Notes: generated by a model not told the origin, from the sequence alone. A stretch of 48,764 nt of DNA from Patescibacteria group bacterium UBA5738 (GCA_002419295.1 DIFW01000031.1:1-48764); one strand, 5' to 3'; positions 1 to 8,266 are shown, counted from the stretch's first letter. A program made the numbers and translations.

Positions 1-217
1 AAATGAGTTTTAAAAGCGTGCTTTTGCCGCTGCCGTTGGGACCGATGAAACTGATGAATTCGCCGTTTCGCGCGGAAAAATTGATTTGACGGAGAGCCCA
101 CAGCTCCTCATAGTTTTTGCTTTTGCCTCCGGAAAAAAGGTACTCTTTGAGGGTATTTTTCTTTTCGCGCGGCAGTCTAAAACTTTTCGACACATTTTGA
201 AGGCTGACAATTTCCAT
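1..217 (-). CDS. ABC transporter ATP-binding protein, polysaccharide-export type (partial, 3' end outside window)
   Basis: Only the first 72 codons are present; the gene runs off the left edge. Reading the minus strand from the ATG at 217 gives MEIVSLQNVSKSFRLP and, at about residues 62-70, the Walker A motif GPNGSGKST. The stretch between (a KNTLKEYL helix and an ELWALRQIN strand) is the layout known for Wzt/TagH-like ATPases that energise export of O-antigen or teichoic-acid-like polymers. It follows the permease by 10 bases with no Shine-Dalgarno motif, so the two are surely one transcription unit. The Walker B and signature motifs cannot be checked here. An ABC ATPase is certain; the polysaccharide substrate is inferred from the neighbouring permease. 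Confidence 0.85.
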   Translation of the reverse strand, partial: MEIVSLQNVSKSFRLPREKKNTLKEYLFSGGKSKNYEELWALRQINFSARNGEFISFIGPNGSGKSTLLKLI

Positions 218-227
218 GGTTTTTACG

Positions 228-989
228 CTAGACTTCTTCGGCAAAAAAAGGCATCCGCCGGAAAAATAAAAAATAACCCGCCGCAAGGATGATAATTCCC
301 GCGATCAAAGCATATAGAAAGGAACCGGCATCGGGAAATCGGTGGTTGATCAGTGCCAGCCGGGAATTATAGATAATGCCGGCCAGAGGGTTTGCCAGGA
401 TAAGCGCGGCATATTTTTGGGGAACGATTTGCAAGATATAAGTTATCGGAGTCGCCCAAAAACCGACTTGGAGCAGTACTTGCCAGATATGGAAAAGATC
501 GCGGAATTTTGGGTAGAGCGCGCTCAGAAAAAAAGCGACGCCCAAGGTCACGACGCACAGCTGTAATAAATATAGCAGAAAAAAAAGCATATTCAAATCA
601 AAGGCGAGCCCGGCGAAAAGATAGAAAATACCGAATATGGCAAAATTGGAGATGAGGACGATGAAAGAAACCGCGACCGAGGAAAAAACGATAATTTCGC
701 GGGGGAAATGGATTTTTTTTATCAGACCGCCCTTTTCCACGATCGAGCACATGGCGCTGGTGGTGGCTTCGGCAAAAAAATTCCACAGAATAATGCCCAA
801 AAACAAGTATAGCGGATAATCGGGATAATCGACGCGCAGGAATTTGGAAAAAACCACATAAAGCACGCCAAACATCATCAACGGCTTGATAAATGACCAA
901 AGATAGCCCAAATAGGAACCGTGATAGCGAAGTTTGAAATCCGTGCGGACAAATTCGGCAGTAAGATTGGCGCTTTGGGAAAAATTCAT
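228..989 (-). CDS. ABC-2 type permease, O-antigen/teichoic-acid export family
   Basis: The 253-residue protein is an integral membrane permease with about six hydrophobic segments. The N-terminal FKLRYHGSYLGYLWSFIKP motif, the VEKGGLIKKIHFPREI loop and the late FWATPITYIL segment are typical of Wzm/TagG/KpsM-like ABC-2 permeases that move undecaprenyl-linked polysaccharides across the inner membrane. Length matches the family (about 250-270). It is the first gene of a minus-strand pair with the ATP-binding subunit just downstream. On the minus strand, a weak promoter (TTGTGC, 16 bases, TATAGA) can be drawn just upstream at about 1000-1030. The polymer exported is not shown by the sequence; the cluster of surface proteins next door suggests cell-envelope building. 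Confidence 0.9.
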   Translation of the reverse strand: MNFSQSANLTAEFVRTDFKLRYHGSYLGYLWSFIKPLMMFGVLYVVFSKFLRVDYPDYPLYLFLGIILWNFFAEATTSAMCSIVEKGGLIKKIHFPREIIVFSSVAVSFIVLISNFAIFGIFYLFAGLAFDLNMLFFLLYLLQLCVVTLGVAFFLSALYPKFRDLFHIWQVLLQVGFWATPITYILQIVPQKYAALILANPLAGIIYNSRLALINHRFPDAGSFLYALIAGIIILAAGYFLFFRRMPFFAEEV

Positions 990-1067
990 AACCGCTTAAT
1001 CTATATTATCTGTTAATGCTAGCACAACACGAAGGGAATTGGAATTACGAAACTTCGGTTTTTATGG

Positions 1068-1073
1068 TAAAAT
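1068..1073 (+). promoter_or_regulatory. Possible -10 box ahead of the secreted-protein trio
   Basis: TAAAAT at 1068-1073 lies about 90 bases before the first secreted-protein start. The best -35 candidate at 17-base spacing, TTACGA, is poor (3 of 6). No other clear promoter exists in the 990-1165 gap. Confidence 0.3.
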
Positions 1074-1074
1074 A

Positions 1075-1137
1075 ATGCCAGGCCGGCTTATCGCCGAACT
1101 GCAAAAACAGCTGGCGGCACTGCCGAAAATGAATTAA
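1075..1137 (+). pseudogene. Orphan C-terminal helix of a secreted paralogue (gene remnant)
   Basis: This short open frame reads MPGRLIAELQKQLAALPKMN and stops. Residues 4-15 are identical to the very C-terminal helix of the three secreted proteins that follow, and the DNA 1093-1119 is base-for-base the same as the tail of the third gene (6069-6095) and nearly so in the others. The last residues (LPKMN) best resemble the end of the third protein (MPKTN). There is no room for an N-terminal part, so I read it as the 3' end of a deleted fourth copy, not a functional peptide. It overlaps the suspected -10 box. Confidence 0.65.
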
Positions 1138-1165
1138 AATGCAAGAATCGATAATTTTTAACAAA

Positions 1166-2011
1166 ATGAAAAAAACATTTTGCGTCGGGTTTGTATTTTT
1201 CGCGGCGGCTTTTATCCCTGTGGCGGCGTTGGCGGGTAACAACGCCCAGTTTATTTCTCAAAATATTTTGCAAACCATGACTGCCGGGCAAACCTATTCG
1301 GTTTCGGTGGTTATGAAAAACACCGGCACGGCGGCATGGACGGAAACCGATAAATATCGCCTCGGTTCGCAAAATCCCCAAGATAATTGGATTTGGCGGG
1401 AAGGCCGCGTTTTACTTGCCGCCGGCGAATCGGTTGCGCCGGGTCAAACCAAAACTTTCACTTTCGATGTCAAAGCGCCGGCAACTCCGGGCGCTTACAA
1501 TTTCCAATGGCAGATGGTGCAAGACGGCGTGGAGTGGTTTGGCGAAAAAACATCCAATACCGCGGTTTTGGTAGTCGGTGCGGTTTGTGCCGCCGGTCAA
1601 GTTTCCGGTTGCGAAGTATGCCTTGCCGACGGGAGCGGCTGGGCCGACGACAATTCCAAATGCGCCACCGGGCAATATTGCGAGGCGGGCGTTTGCAAAT
1701 CAAGCCGGGGTTGTGTTCCCAAAACCTGCGCTGCTTTGGGCAATTATGAATGCGGGTCGTGGAGCGCTGGTTGCGGCCAAACGATTGATTGCGGAACATG
1801 CGCCGGTGGCAAAACTTGTAATGCCGGCGGACAGTGCGTGAGCCAAATCGCCGGCGGGCCGGTTGTCTCCGATTCCGAGTTGCAAACCCAAACGCACAAG
1901 CTTACCCGCGCCGAGATTTTGCAAAAGATCGCCGAAATCAAAAAACTTTTAATTCAGTTGATTATCCAATTAATCGCTGAACTGCAAAAACAGCTGGCGG
2001 CAACGCAATGA
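1166..2011 (+). CDS. Secreted protein: NBR1-type Ig domain, Cys-rich modules, C-terminal amphipathic helix
   Basis: A 281-residue exported protein. The ATG at 1166 is preferred over the upstream in-frame ATG at 1139 because it begins a clean signal peptide (MKKTFCVGFVFFAAAFIPVA, cleavage near ALA-G). Residues about 23-138 form an N_BRCA1_IG-type (NBR1-like) Ig domain, with VVMKNTGTAAWT and the motif MVQDGVEWFGEKT. Residues 141-225 are a Cys-rich region (VSGCEVCLADGSGW, then CAALGNYECGSWSAGCGQ). After a short linker, residues 245-281 form a Leu/Ile-rich helix opening TRAEILQKIAEIKKLL and closing LIAELQKQLAATQ. The stop overlaps the next start (ATGA). Probably extracytoplasmic and surface-associated; the function is unknown. 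Adhesion or glycan recognition is an inference from the Ig fold. Confidence 0.88.
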   Translation: MKKTFCVGFVFFAAAFIPVAALAGNNAQFISQNILQTMTAGQTYSVSVVMKNTGTAAWTETDKYRLGSQNPQDNWIWREGRVLLAAGESVAPGQTKTFTFDVKAPATPGAYNFQWQMVQDGVEWFGEKTSNTAVLVVGAVCAAGQVSGCEVCLADGSGWADDNSKCATGQYCEAGVCKSSRGCVPKTCAALGNYECGSWSAGCGQTIDCGTCAGGKTCNAGGQCVSQIAGGPVVSDSELQTQTHKLTRAEILQKIAEIKKLLIQLIIQLIAELQKQLAATQ

Positions 2012-3969
2012 GAACAAAAATATTTTTTGTGAGCTTGTTTTTATTTATCTGTTTTTTTTGCATACCAAAATTTGTCGCCGGGGATGTCGACCAGTTGCCG
2101 ATCGGCTTTTTTGATGCCGCCGATTGTAGTTCCTTTGCCGGCTGGGCTTGCGATCCGGATGATCATTCGGCGGCATTGCAAGTTCATTTCTATGCCGACG
2201 GTCCGGCGGGTACCGGGTCTTTTGTTGGCGCGACGACCGCCAATTTGGCGCGGGAAGCGGCGGTTGGCAATTCTTGCGGCGGTTATTTGGCCCATGGATT
2301 TTCATTTCCAGTGCCGGTAAGCTTATTCAACGGCAATCCTCATACAATCTACGCTTATGCAATTGATACCGTGCCGAACAATAACTCACTTATTGCCGGC
2401 AGTCCAAAGGTGATAAATTGCGCCGCGGATATTAAAACCAACAACGCCGAGTTTATTTCACAAGTAGTCCCGGCGTTTATGAATCCGGGCCGGGTTTATC
2501 CGGTTATCATAACGATGAAAAACGCTGGCACAACAGCTTGGACTAATGCCGATCATTACCATTTGGGGTCGCAAAACCATCAAGATAATACCGTTTGGAG
2601 TTTTGGCCGCGTAAATTTTTCCGATGGTGAATCAATTCTGCCCGGTGCAACGAAGAAATTTGTTTTTAATGTTACCGCTCCGGCAGTTCCCGGCACTTAT
2701 AATTTTCAATGGCGGATGGTGCAGGATGGCGTGGAATGGTTTGGCGATAAAACCGTTAATGCGACAATCACGGTGGCGGCATCAAATTCCCAGCCGGCAT
2801 CTTTATGGCTGGCGCGCGCCACTGCTACAAAAGGTGTTTGGACGCTTGATTCCGGTTATCGCGCGGCCGGGCCGGGAAATGCTTGCGATGATGGGTTGGG
2901 ATGGGCCAATGCGAAACTGGGAACTACAAAAACCAATGCCGACGGATCAATTTCCATCAAAACAATTCAAGCCGGTTGTTCTCGTCCCTGGGGGAGCCAG
3001 CAGGGGAAAATTAAAGTTTTGAACGGATATTGGACGAGCATTAACAGCAATAATTTTCATGACGGAATGATCAAAGAAGAGGTTATGCCCGATCCGGGGT
3101 TGATCTTTGTTCCTCTTGATGTCATTCCCGACGGACAATGGCATATGATAGTTTCCGGGTGCTATCAGGAGCCGTTTTATGTTAATTATATGGGCGGCGA
3201 CGGTCCGAACAAAGAAGGGGAATGCTATGATGCGGTCTGCCAGACTGCCGAAAATTGCCCGATTTATCATACATTAAGTAATGTCAGATACATTATTTAT
3301 GACACTTGCGATAATTTCACATGCGACGGCCAGCCGGTCCCGGTGAAATTCTACCAGAAAGTCAATTCAGTGATGCGAATATCGTATGATGCGGTCAATG
3401 GTTGCGGCGGCGCCAAAATTCTGACCGAAGAACAATGGTTTTTGAAAGATTATGGCTGGTTTGGTTTTTACAATACCAATTCGGGATATGCGCCGACTGC
3501 GGTGGATCTTTACGCGGTGGATGACGAGCAGAGTTGCCTTCCTTTTTGGGACAATTTTTGTCCGAACAACAATGAATGTCTTGCAACCAATGTCTGTATT
3601 TCCGGCGCGGTTTCCGGTTGCAAAGTTTGCCAATCCGACGGGAGCGGCTGGCGGGACGACAATACAAAATGCGGTGCCAAGAAAATTTGTCAAAATGGAA
3701 CTTGTACCGCCGATTTGTCGTGCGTGCCGAATTGTGTCGGAAAAACTCGCGGAGACGACGGGTGCGGCGGGGATTGCGGCGGCGCGGAGAGCAAAATCGC
3801 TGGCGGCGGCGGCGGAGGGAGCGTCGCTACCGGATCGGCGGCCAATCCGCCGGACAAAATGACCCGCGCCGAGATCTTGGCCAAGATTGAGGAAATCAAA
3901 CAATTGTTGGTTCGCCTTATCTTTCAATTAATCGCCGAACTGCAAAAACAGCTGGCGGCAACACAATGA
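2008..3969 (+). CDS. Secreted modular protein: GWACDPDD domain, NBR1-type Ig domain, unknown domain, C-terminal helix
   Basis: A 653-residue secreted protein translated by coupling to the upstream gene (ATGA overlap). It has a signal peptide (residues 1-25). Residues 32-138 form a beta-rich domain marked by CSSFAGWACDPDD and VHFYADGPAGTGSFVG. Residues 145-259 form an NBR1-like Ig domain with MVQDGVEWFGDKT, clearly related to the one in the preceding protein. Residues about 262-520 are a domain I do not recognise (SLWLARATATKGVWTLDSGY, several Cys). Cys-rich modules follow (VSGCKVCQSDGSGW; CVPNCVGKTRGDDGCGG at 572-588), then a Gly6 linker and the helix MTRAEILAKIEEIKQLL ending LIAELQKQLAATQ. 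Each module recurs in a neighbour, so the protein seems assembled from cassettes. Role unknown; cell-surface binding is likely. Confidence 0.88.
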   Translation: MRTKIFFVSLFLFICFFCIPKFVAGDVDQLPIGFFDAADCSSFAGWACDPDDHSAALQVHFYADGPAGTGSFVGATTANLAREAAVGNSCGGYLAHGFSFPVPVSLFNGNPHTIYAYAIDTVPNNNSLIAGSPKVINCAADIKTNNAEFISQVVPAFMNPGRVYPVIITMKNAGTTAWTNADHYHLGSQNHQDNTVWSFGRVNFSDGESILPGATKKFVFNVTAPAVPGTYNFQWRMVQDGVEWFGDKTVNATITVAASNSQPASLWLARATATKGVWTLDSGYRAAGPGNACDDGLGWANAKLGTTKTNADGSISIKTIQAGCSRPWGSQQGKIKVLNGYWTSINSNNFHDGMIKEEVMPDPGLIFVPLDVIPDGQWHMIVSGCYQEPFYVNYMGGDGPNKEGECYDAVCQTAENCPIYHTLSNVRYIIYDTCDNFTCDGQPVPVKFYQKVNSVMRISYDAVNGCGGAKILTEEQWFLKDYGWFGFYNTNSGYAPTAVDLYAVDDEQSCLPFWDNFCPNNNECLATNVCISGAVSGCKVCQSDGSGWRDDNTKCGAKKICQNGTCTADLSCVPNCVGKTRGDDGCGGDCGGAESKIAGGGGGGSVATGSAANPPDKMTRAEILAKIEEIKQLLVRLIFQLIAELQKQLAATQ

Positions 3970-6113
3970 GAACAAAATTGGTTTTTCGGGCGGCCGCGGC
4001 AATGATTTGTTATTTTGGGTTTGCCGGGTGCGCGCTCGCCGTTCCGGCCTGTCAGAATTGGTCAATTGCAGCCAACCTCGGAGGGACCGTTAAATATGAT
4101 CCGGCGATATTTGCGTCCGGCGACAAACTTATTGTTGTTGCCATTGGCACCGATAATGCTCTTTGGGCCAATGAATTCAGTCCGGCGGCGAATCAAAATG
4201 AATGGTATTCGTTGAAAGGAGGATTAATTTCCGGCCCGAGCGTTACCGATGACGGTGCCGGAAAATTTACCGTTTCGGCATTCGGTAACGATAACGCCGT
4301 TTGGCAAATAGTTTTTCAGTCTTCCAAGAATTGGACCGACTGGCGGCGCGCCGACCAAACCCAGCTCGGAAGCCTTGGCCCCGATCAGGCGGTTTTGAAT
4401 GGTATCAATTACCGCGTTGTCAAGCAGTCCGATAATTCATTAAAAATTGACAAATGTGTTGCCGGCCAAAATTGCGTTCCCGGCGCGGTTTCCGGTTGCA
4501 AAGTTTGCCAATCCGACGGGAGCGGCTGGCGGGACAAGGATTCAAATTGCCCATTCAGCCAAATATGCCAAGCCGGCGCTTGCAAAAACATCACCAATCA
4601 TCTTTCATCGCTTCAATTTGCGCCGCAACCGTATGCGCCGGCGTATAGTGTGGGGTGTGCGGATTACATGGATTTGTTCAATAATGAAAGTCAATGGAGG
4701 GATACACGAAAAAAAGTTGACATTTTTTATTTGTATGGCCCGCTTCAAAGATGGTTTTCCGAAACCGAAATCTCGATAATTTTACCGAAGCTTGACCAAT
4801 GGGGCGTGAATATCGCGCTGGAAGAAGGCGCGGTAAAGGATTGGGGCTGTACCGGGGAGGTGACGGCGGGCGCAGCCATTGCTGATATTGAAAAAATCAA
4901 GAGCTATGGCGCCAAGGTAGGATACATATCAATGGATGAACCGTTTATTGGAGGGCAATATGTTCTTGAGGGCCGCAGTTGCAATCAGACAATGGATAAA
5001 AGTCTTGTTGAAACGGTTAAATATGTAAATTTAATCAAACAAAAATATCCCGATATCATTATTGGCGATGTTGAACCTTATCCGCATTTCAGCGTTGAAC
5101 AGCTCAAGCAATGGATTATCGGTTTCAAGGAAAAATCAGGGTATGACTTCCCATTTTTTCAAGTGGACATAGATTATTGTTATGCGAGAGAGAGGGGGCT
5201 GGATATCGTTTCGGAGCTTAACGATTTGTCGTCTTTCTGCCGGGCGCGCGGCATAAAATTCGCGATTATCGCGGGCGGGGCGACATGCAGCAATTACCCG
5301 CTTCCTGTTGCTTCTGATAAAGATTTTTATGAATCTACCTTGGCGGATGCCCAATGGATTATTGCCAAGGTTCCACAAGATTTCGGGGTTGTGCAAAGTT
5401 GGGGCAAATATCCTCAAAAATGCAATTCCGATTCCGGCAATTATACTTTCACTCGGTTGGCGAAGGATTTCTCCGAGATTTACGACATTCCCGACGCATC
5501 GCGGGCGAATAAATCGCCAATCGGTTTCTTTGATGTTGCCGATTGCAGTTCTTTCGGCGGCTGGGCTTGCGATCCGGATGATCATTTGGCGGCATTGCAA
5601 GTTCATTTCTATGCGGACGGTCCGGCGGGCACAGGGTCTTTCGTCGGCGCGGCGACCGCCAATTTGGCGCGGGAAGCGGCAGTCGGCAATTTGTGCGGCG
5701 GCAAAAATAATCATGGGTATGCGTTTTCAACGCCGGCCAGCTTGAAGGACGGACGAAAACATACCATTTATGTTTATACCATCAATACTCCGGCGGGAAA
5801 CAATCCGCAGTTAACTGACAGTCCCAAAACAATAGTTTGCTCTTCGTCGTGCGTGCCGAATTGCGTCGGAAAAACTCGCGGAGACGATGGGTGCGGCGGG
5901 AATTGCGGCGCTAAGGAGAGTAAAATCGCTGGCGGCGGCGGAGGAGGAAGCGGCGCTGTTGTTGGCGAAGCGGCGGCCAATTCGCCGCTCAAAATGGCTC
6001 GCGCCGAGATTTTGCAAAAGATCGCCGAAGTCAAACAATTACTCATTCAATTAATCATCCAGCTCATTGCCGAACTGCAAAAACAGCTGGCGGCAATGCC
6101 CAAAACCAATTAG
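3966..6113 (+). CDS. Secreted modular protein: propeller/lectin-like N-terminus, glycoside-hydrolase-like barrel, GWACDPDD domain, C-terminal helix
   Basis: A 715-residue secreted protein whose ATG overlaps the previous stop. A signal peptide (1-25) is followed at 27-165 by two or more repeats such as DKLIVVAIGTDNALWANEFS and KFTVSAFGNDNAVWQIVFQS, which look like blades of a PLL/tachylectin-type propeller lectin. Residues 164-208 are the VSGCKVCQSDGSGW Cys module. Residues 212-508 resemble a TIM-barrel glycoside-hydrolase-like domain: alternating strands and helices, GYISMDEPFIGG with acidic D324/E325, and later DVEPYPHF and FQVDIDYCYA. Residues 518-625 repeat the GWACDPDD domain of the preceding gene, then CVPNCVGKTRGDDGCGG, a Gly linker and the shared tail helix ending LIAELQKQLAAMPKTN. 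A carbohydrate-active surface enzyme is the best guess; no family was confirmed. Confidence 0.85.
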   Translation: MRTKLVFRAAAAMICYFGFAGCALAVPACQNWSIAANLGGTVKYDPAIFASGDKLIVVAIGTDNALWANEFSPAANQNEWYSLKGGLISGPSVTDDGAGKFTVSAFGNDNAVWQIVFQSSKNWTDWRRADQTQLGSLGPDQAVLNGINYRVVKQSDNSLKIDKCVAGQNCVPGAVSGCKVCQSDGSGWRDKDSNCPFSQICQAGACKNITNHLSSLQFAPQPYAPAYSVGCADYMDLFNNESQWRDTRKKVDIFYLYGPLQRWFSETEISIILPKLDQWGVNIALEEGAVKDWGCTGEVTAGAAIADIEKIKSYGAKVGYISMDEPFIGGQYVLEGRSCNQTMDKSLVETVKYVNLIKQKYPDIIIGDVEPYPHFSVEQLKQWIIGFKEKSGYDFPFFQVDIDYCYARERGLDIVSELNDLSSFCRARGIKFAIIAGGATCSNYPLPVASDKDFYESTLADAQWIIAKVPQDFGVVQSWGKYPQKCNSDSGNYTFTRLAKDFSEIYDIPDASRANKSPIGFFDVADCSSFGGWACDPDDHLAALQVHFYADGPAGTGSFVGAATANLAREAAVGNLCGGKNNHGYAFSTPASLKDGRKHTIYVYTINTPAGNNPQLTDSPKTIVCSSSCVPNCVGKTRGDDGCGGNCGAKESKIAGGGGGGSGAVVGEAAANSPLKMARAEILQKIAEVKQLLIQLIIQLIAELQKQLAAMPKTN

Positions 6114-6316
6114 TAATGGAACGGCTTTCATCCCCTTTTTTGTATTAAGACGGAGTTAATCAACGCTGTCGCGGTGGCAGTTTATCCTCTCTAAGGAAAA
6201 TTCTGTTGTGTTAAACAGATAAGAATGTTATTTTACAGGCGGTTTCGGTTGATAACATCGGACATTGGACCATGGTTTGTTTTTCAATGGCGCCGCCCAA
6301 AATAAAATTTCACAAG

Positions 6317-7462
6317 ATGGACAAAGCAAAATCCAAAAAACAAAAAATCGCGGCGGTGGGAATGAGCGGCGGAGTTGACTCGGCGGTAGCCGCGCTTCTT
6401 TTGAAGCAACAGGGGTTTGAAGTTGTTGGCGTGACAATGAAAATTTGGAAAGGAAAAAACAATCCCAAAATCGCCCATAATGTTTGTTTCGGTCCCGGCG
6501 AAATCAATGATATTCGCGCGGCAAAAAGAGCGGCAAAGATTCTGGGAATCAAGCACAAAGTGATTGATCTTTCCGGCGAGTACCGGCGGTATGTTTTGGA
6601 TTATTACAAAAAAGAACGGCTGGCCGGGCGGACGCCCAATCCTTGCGTTGCCTGCAATCAAAAAATAAAGTTTGGATTTTTGGCGGCAAATGCCGCGTCT
6701 GCCGGCATTCAATTCGATTATTTCGCTACCGGCCATTATGCCCGCAAAATTTACGATCGTTGCCGCCGCCGCTGGCTTCTTTTGCGCGGAGTCGACCCAA
6801 AAAAAGACCAATCATATTTTCTCTACCGATTAAATCAAGCCCAGTTGCGCCGGGCGCTGTTTCCGCTGGGAGAAATGACCAAAGACAAAGTGAAAGAAAT
6901 CGCCCGCGCTTCCGGTTTGGCGGAATTTGCCCAAAAAAAAGAAAGCCAGGATTTCACTGAATCCGGCGGCGAAAATCGGCTTTTGCCGGCCACGAAAAAA
7001 CCCGGAGATATTGTGGATATGGCGGGAAATATTGTGGGCGCGCATGAAGGATATTTTAATTTTACCATCGGCCAGCGCCGGGGTTTGCGCATTGGCGGGC
7101 TCGCCGCGCCGGTCTATGTGGCGAATATTGACGCTTGCAAAAATCGGGTGATTGTGGGCGAAAAAAACGCAGTCCGAGCGGATAATTTTGAAGTTGGCAA
7201 ATTGCGCTGGATTGCTTTTGGAAAACTTCAAAAAAAAATGCGCGGGCGGGTGCGCGTCCGCTCAAGTGGAGAAATGGTTTCTTGTTTCGTTGATCCGCAA
7301 GACGACGGTCGGGTTTTGGTGAAGCTCGACGAGCCGCAATTTGCAATCGCTCCCGGGCAGTCGGCGGTTTTTTATGATAACGATACCGTGCTGGGCGGCG
7401 GCGTTATCGTTCGCGCCGGTTTTCCGCGGGGCAAGACGCGAGGCAATTCTTCGCCGGCGTAG
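6317..7462 (+). CDS. mnmA: tRNA-specific 2-thiouridylase MnmA-like
   Basis: A PP-loop ATPase expected to thiolate U34 of tRNA-Lys/Glu/Gln. The ATG at 6317 is chosen over 6272 because it sits just before the KIAAVGMSGGVDS motif (PP-loop at residues 17-22), as in the family; the protein is then 381 residues, a normal length. Other family marks are NPCVACNQKIKFG (C110 and C113), ATGHYA, KDQSYFLYRL and FTIGQRRGLRIGG. Odd point: the second catalytic Cys, normally in a DSQxxCFI motif, is missing. Here the segment reads KKESQDFTESGGENRLL with no Cys between residues 205 and 230. The gene may therefore use a different sulfur-transfer chemistry, or belong to a related PP-loop clade with another specificity. 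Confidence 0.85.
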   Translation: MDKAKSKKQKIAAVGMSGGVDSAVAALLLKQQGFEVVGVTMKIWKGKNNPKIAHNVCFGPGEINDIRAAKRAAKILGIKHKVIDLSGEYRRYVLDYYKKERLAGRTPNPCVACNQKIKFGFLAANAASAGIQFDYFATGHYARKIYDRCRRRWLLLRGVDPKKDQSYFLYRLNQAQLRRALFPLGEMTKDKVKEIARASGLAEFAQKKESQDFTESGGENRLLPATKKPGDIVDMAGNIVGAHEGYFNFTIGQRRGLRIGGLAAPVYVANIDACKNRVIVGEKNAVRADNFEVGKLRWIAFGKLQKKMRGRVRVRSSGEMVSCFVDPQDDGRVLVKLDEPQFAIAPGQSAVFYDNDTVLGGGVIVRAGFPRGKTRGNSSPA

Positions 7463-7486
7463 CGCGTTTTTGGGGCGGCTTTTTTT

Positions 7487-8266
7487 ATGAGAAAAATTTT
7501 CATATTCCTTTTTTCCGTCGCCGCGGTTTTAATTGCCGGGACATTGCTCGCGCCCGCGCGGCTTTTTGATGGTGGCGCGGATAAAATAAAAGGAAATAAA
7601 ATCAATGTTGGGCAAAATATCCGGCAAGACCAAGGGCAAGAAGGCCGCGGATTTTCCGCGGCGGTGCGGGTGATTGACGGAGATACTTTTGAAGCGAATG
7701 TAAACGGCGCGATTGAAAAAGTGCGAGTGATCGGGATTGACACTCCCGAAACCGTCGATCCGAGAAAGCCGGTGGAATGTTTCGGCGTTGAGGCGTCAAA
7801 CAGGGCCGAAGTTATTTTGTCGGGGCAAAAGGTGAGATTGGAATATGATCCCGCGCAGGGAGAGCGCGATAAATACGGCCGGCTTTTGCGGCATGTTTTT
7901 TTGGAAGACGGGACAAACTTCGGCCTTTTGATGATCAGAGAGGGATACGCGCACGAATATACCTACGCGGTTCCTTGTAAATATCAACAAGAATATAAGG
8001 AAGCGCAAAACTATGCCCGAGAAAACTTGCTTGGCTTGTGGGGCGATATTTGCCTGCCTGCCGCGGCGCCGGCTGGAGAATACGGCGCGAGCGAATGCGT
8101 TATCAAAGGCAATATCAACTTGGAGGGTGAAAAAATCTATCACACTCCGGATTGCGAGTATTATCGCCAAACCATAATTAACGAGGGCGCGGGAGAGCGA
8201 TGGTTTTGTACCGAAAATGAGGCTTTGGCCGCGGGCTGGCGTAAAGCGTTAAATTGCTCCAATTAG
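7487..8266 (+). CDS. Exported thermonuclease-family (SNase) protein with C-terminal YHxPxC domain
   Basis: A 259-residue protein with an N-terminal hydrophobic signal anchor (residues 4-24). Residues about 58-187 are a staphylococcal-nuclease fold: VIDGDT holds the calcium-binding Asp, VRVIGIDTPE the first catalytic Arg and Glu, and DKYGRLLRHVF the second Arg, so the active site looks complete. The C-terminus (about 203-258) carries CVIKGNINLEGEKIYHTPDC, ERWFCTENEALAAGWRKA and a final Cys; this small Cys domain is often fused to SNase domains and is sometimes annotated as the sunset domain. It starts 24 bases after mnmA. A secreted or surface nuclease could feed nucleotide salvage or process DNA for the type IV pilus, but that role is inference. 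Confidence 0.9.
   Translation: MRKIFIFLFSVAAVLIAGTLLAPARLFDGGADKIKGNKINVGQNIRQDQGQEGRGFSAAVRVIDGDTFEANVNGAIEKVRVIGIDTPETVDPRKPVECFGVEASNRAEVILSGQKVRLEYDPAQGERDKYGRLLRHVFLEDGTNFGLLMIREGYAHEYTYAVPCKYQQEYKEAQNYARENLLGLWGDICLPAAAPAGEYGASECVIKGNINLEGEKIYHTPDCEYYRQTIINEGAGERWFCTENEALAAGWRKALNCSN

Noticed and set aside
1139..1165. ATG at 1139 as the start of the first secreted protein
   Set aside because: It would place nine polar residues before a well-formed signal peptide; the ATG at 1166 fits better.
3367..3927. Minus-strand ORF of 186 codons in the second secreted gene
   Set aside because: Antisense shadow of a well-supported coding gene with signal peptide and domains.
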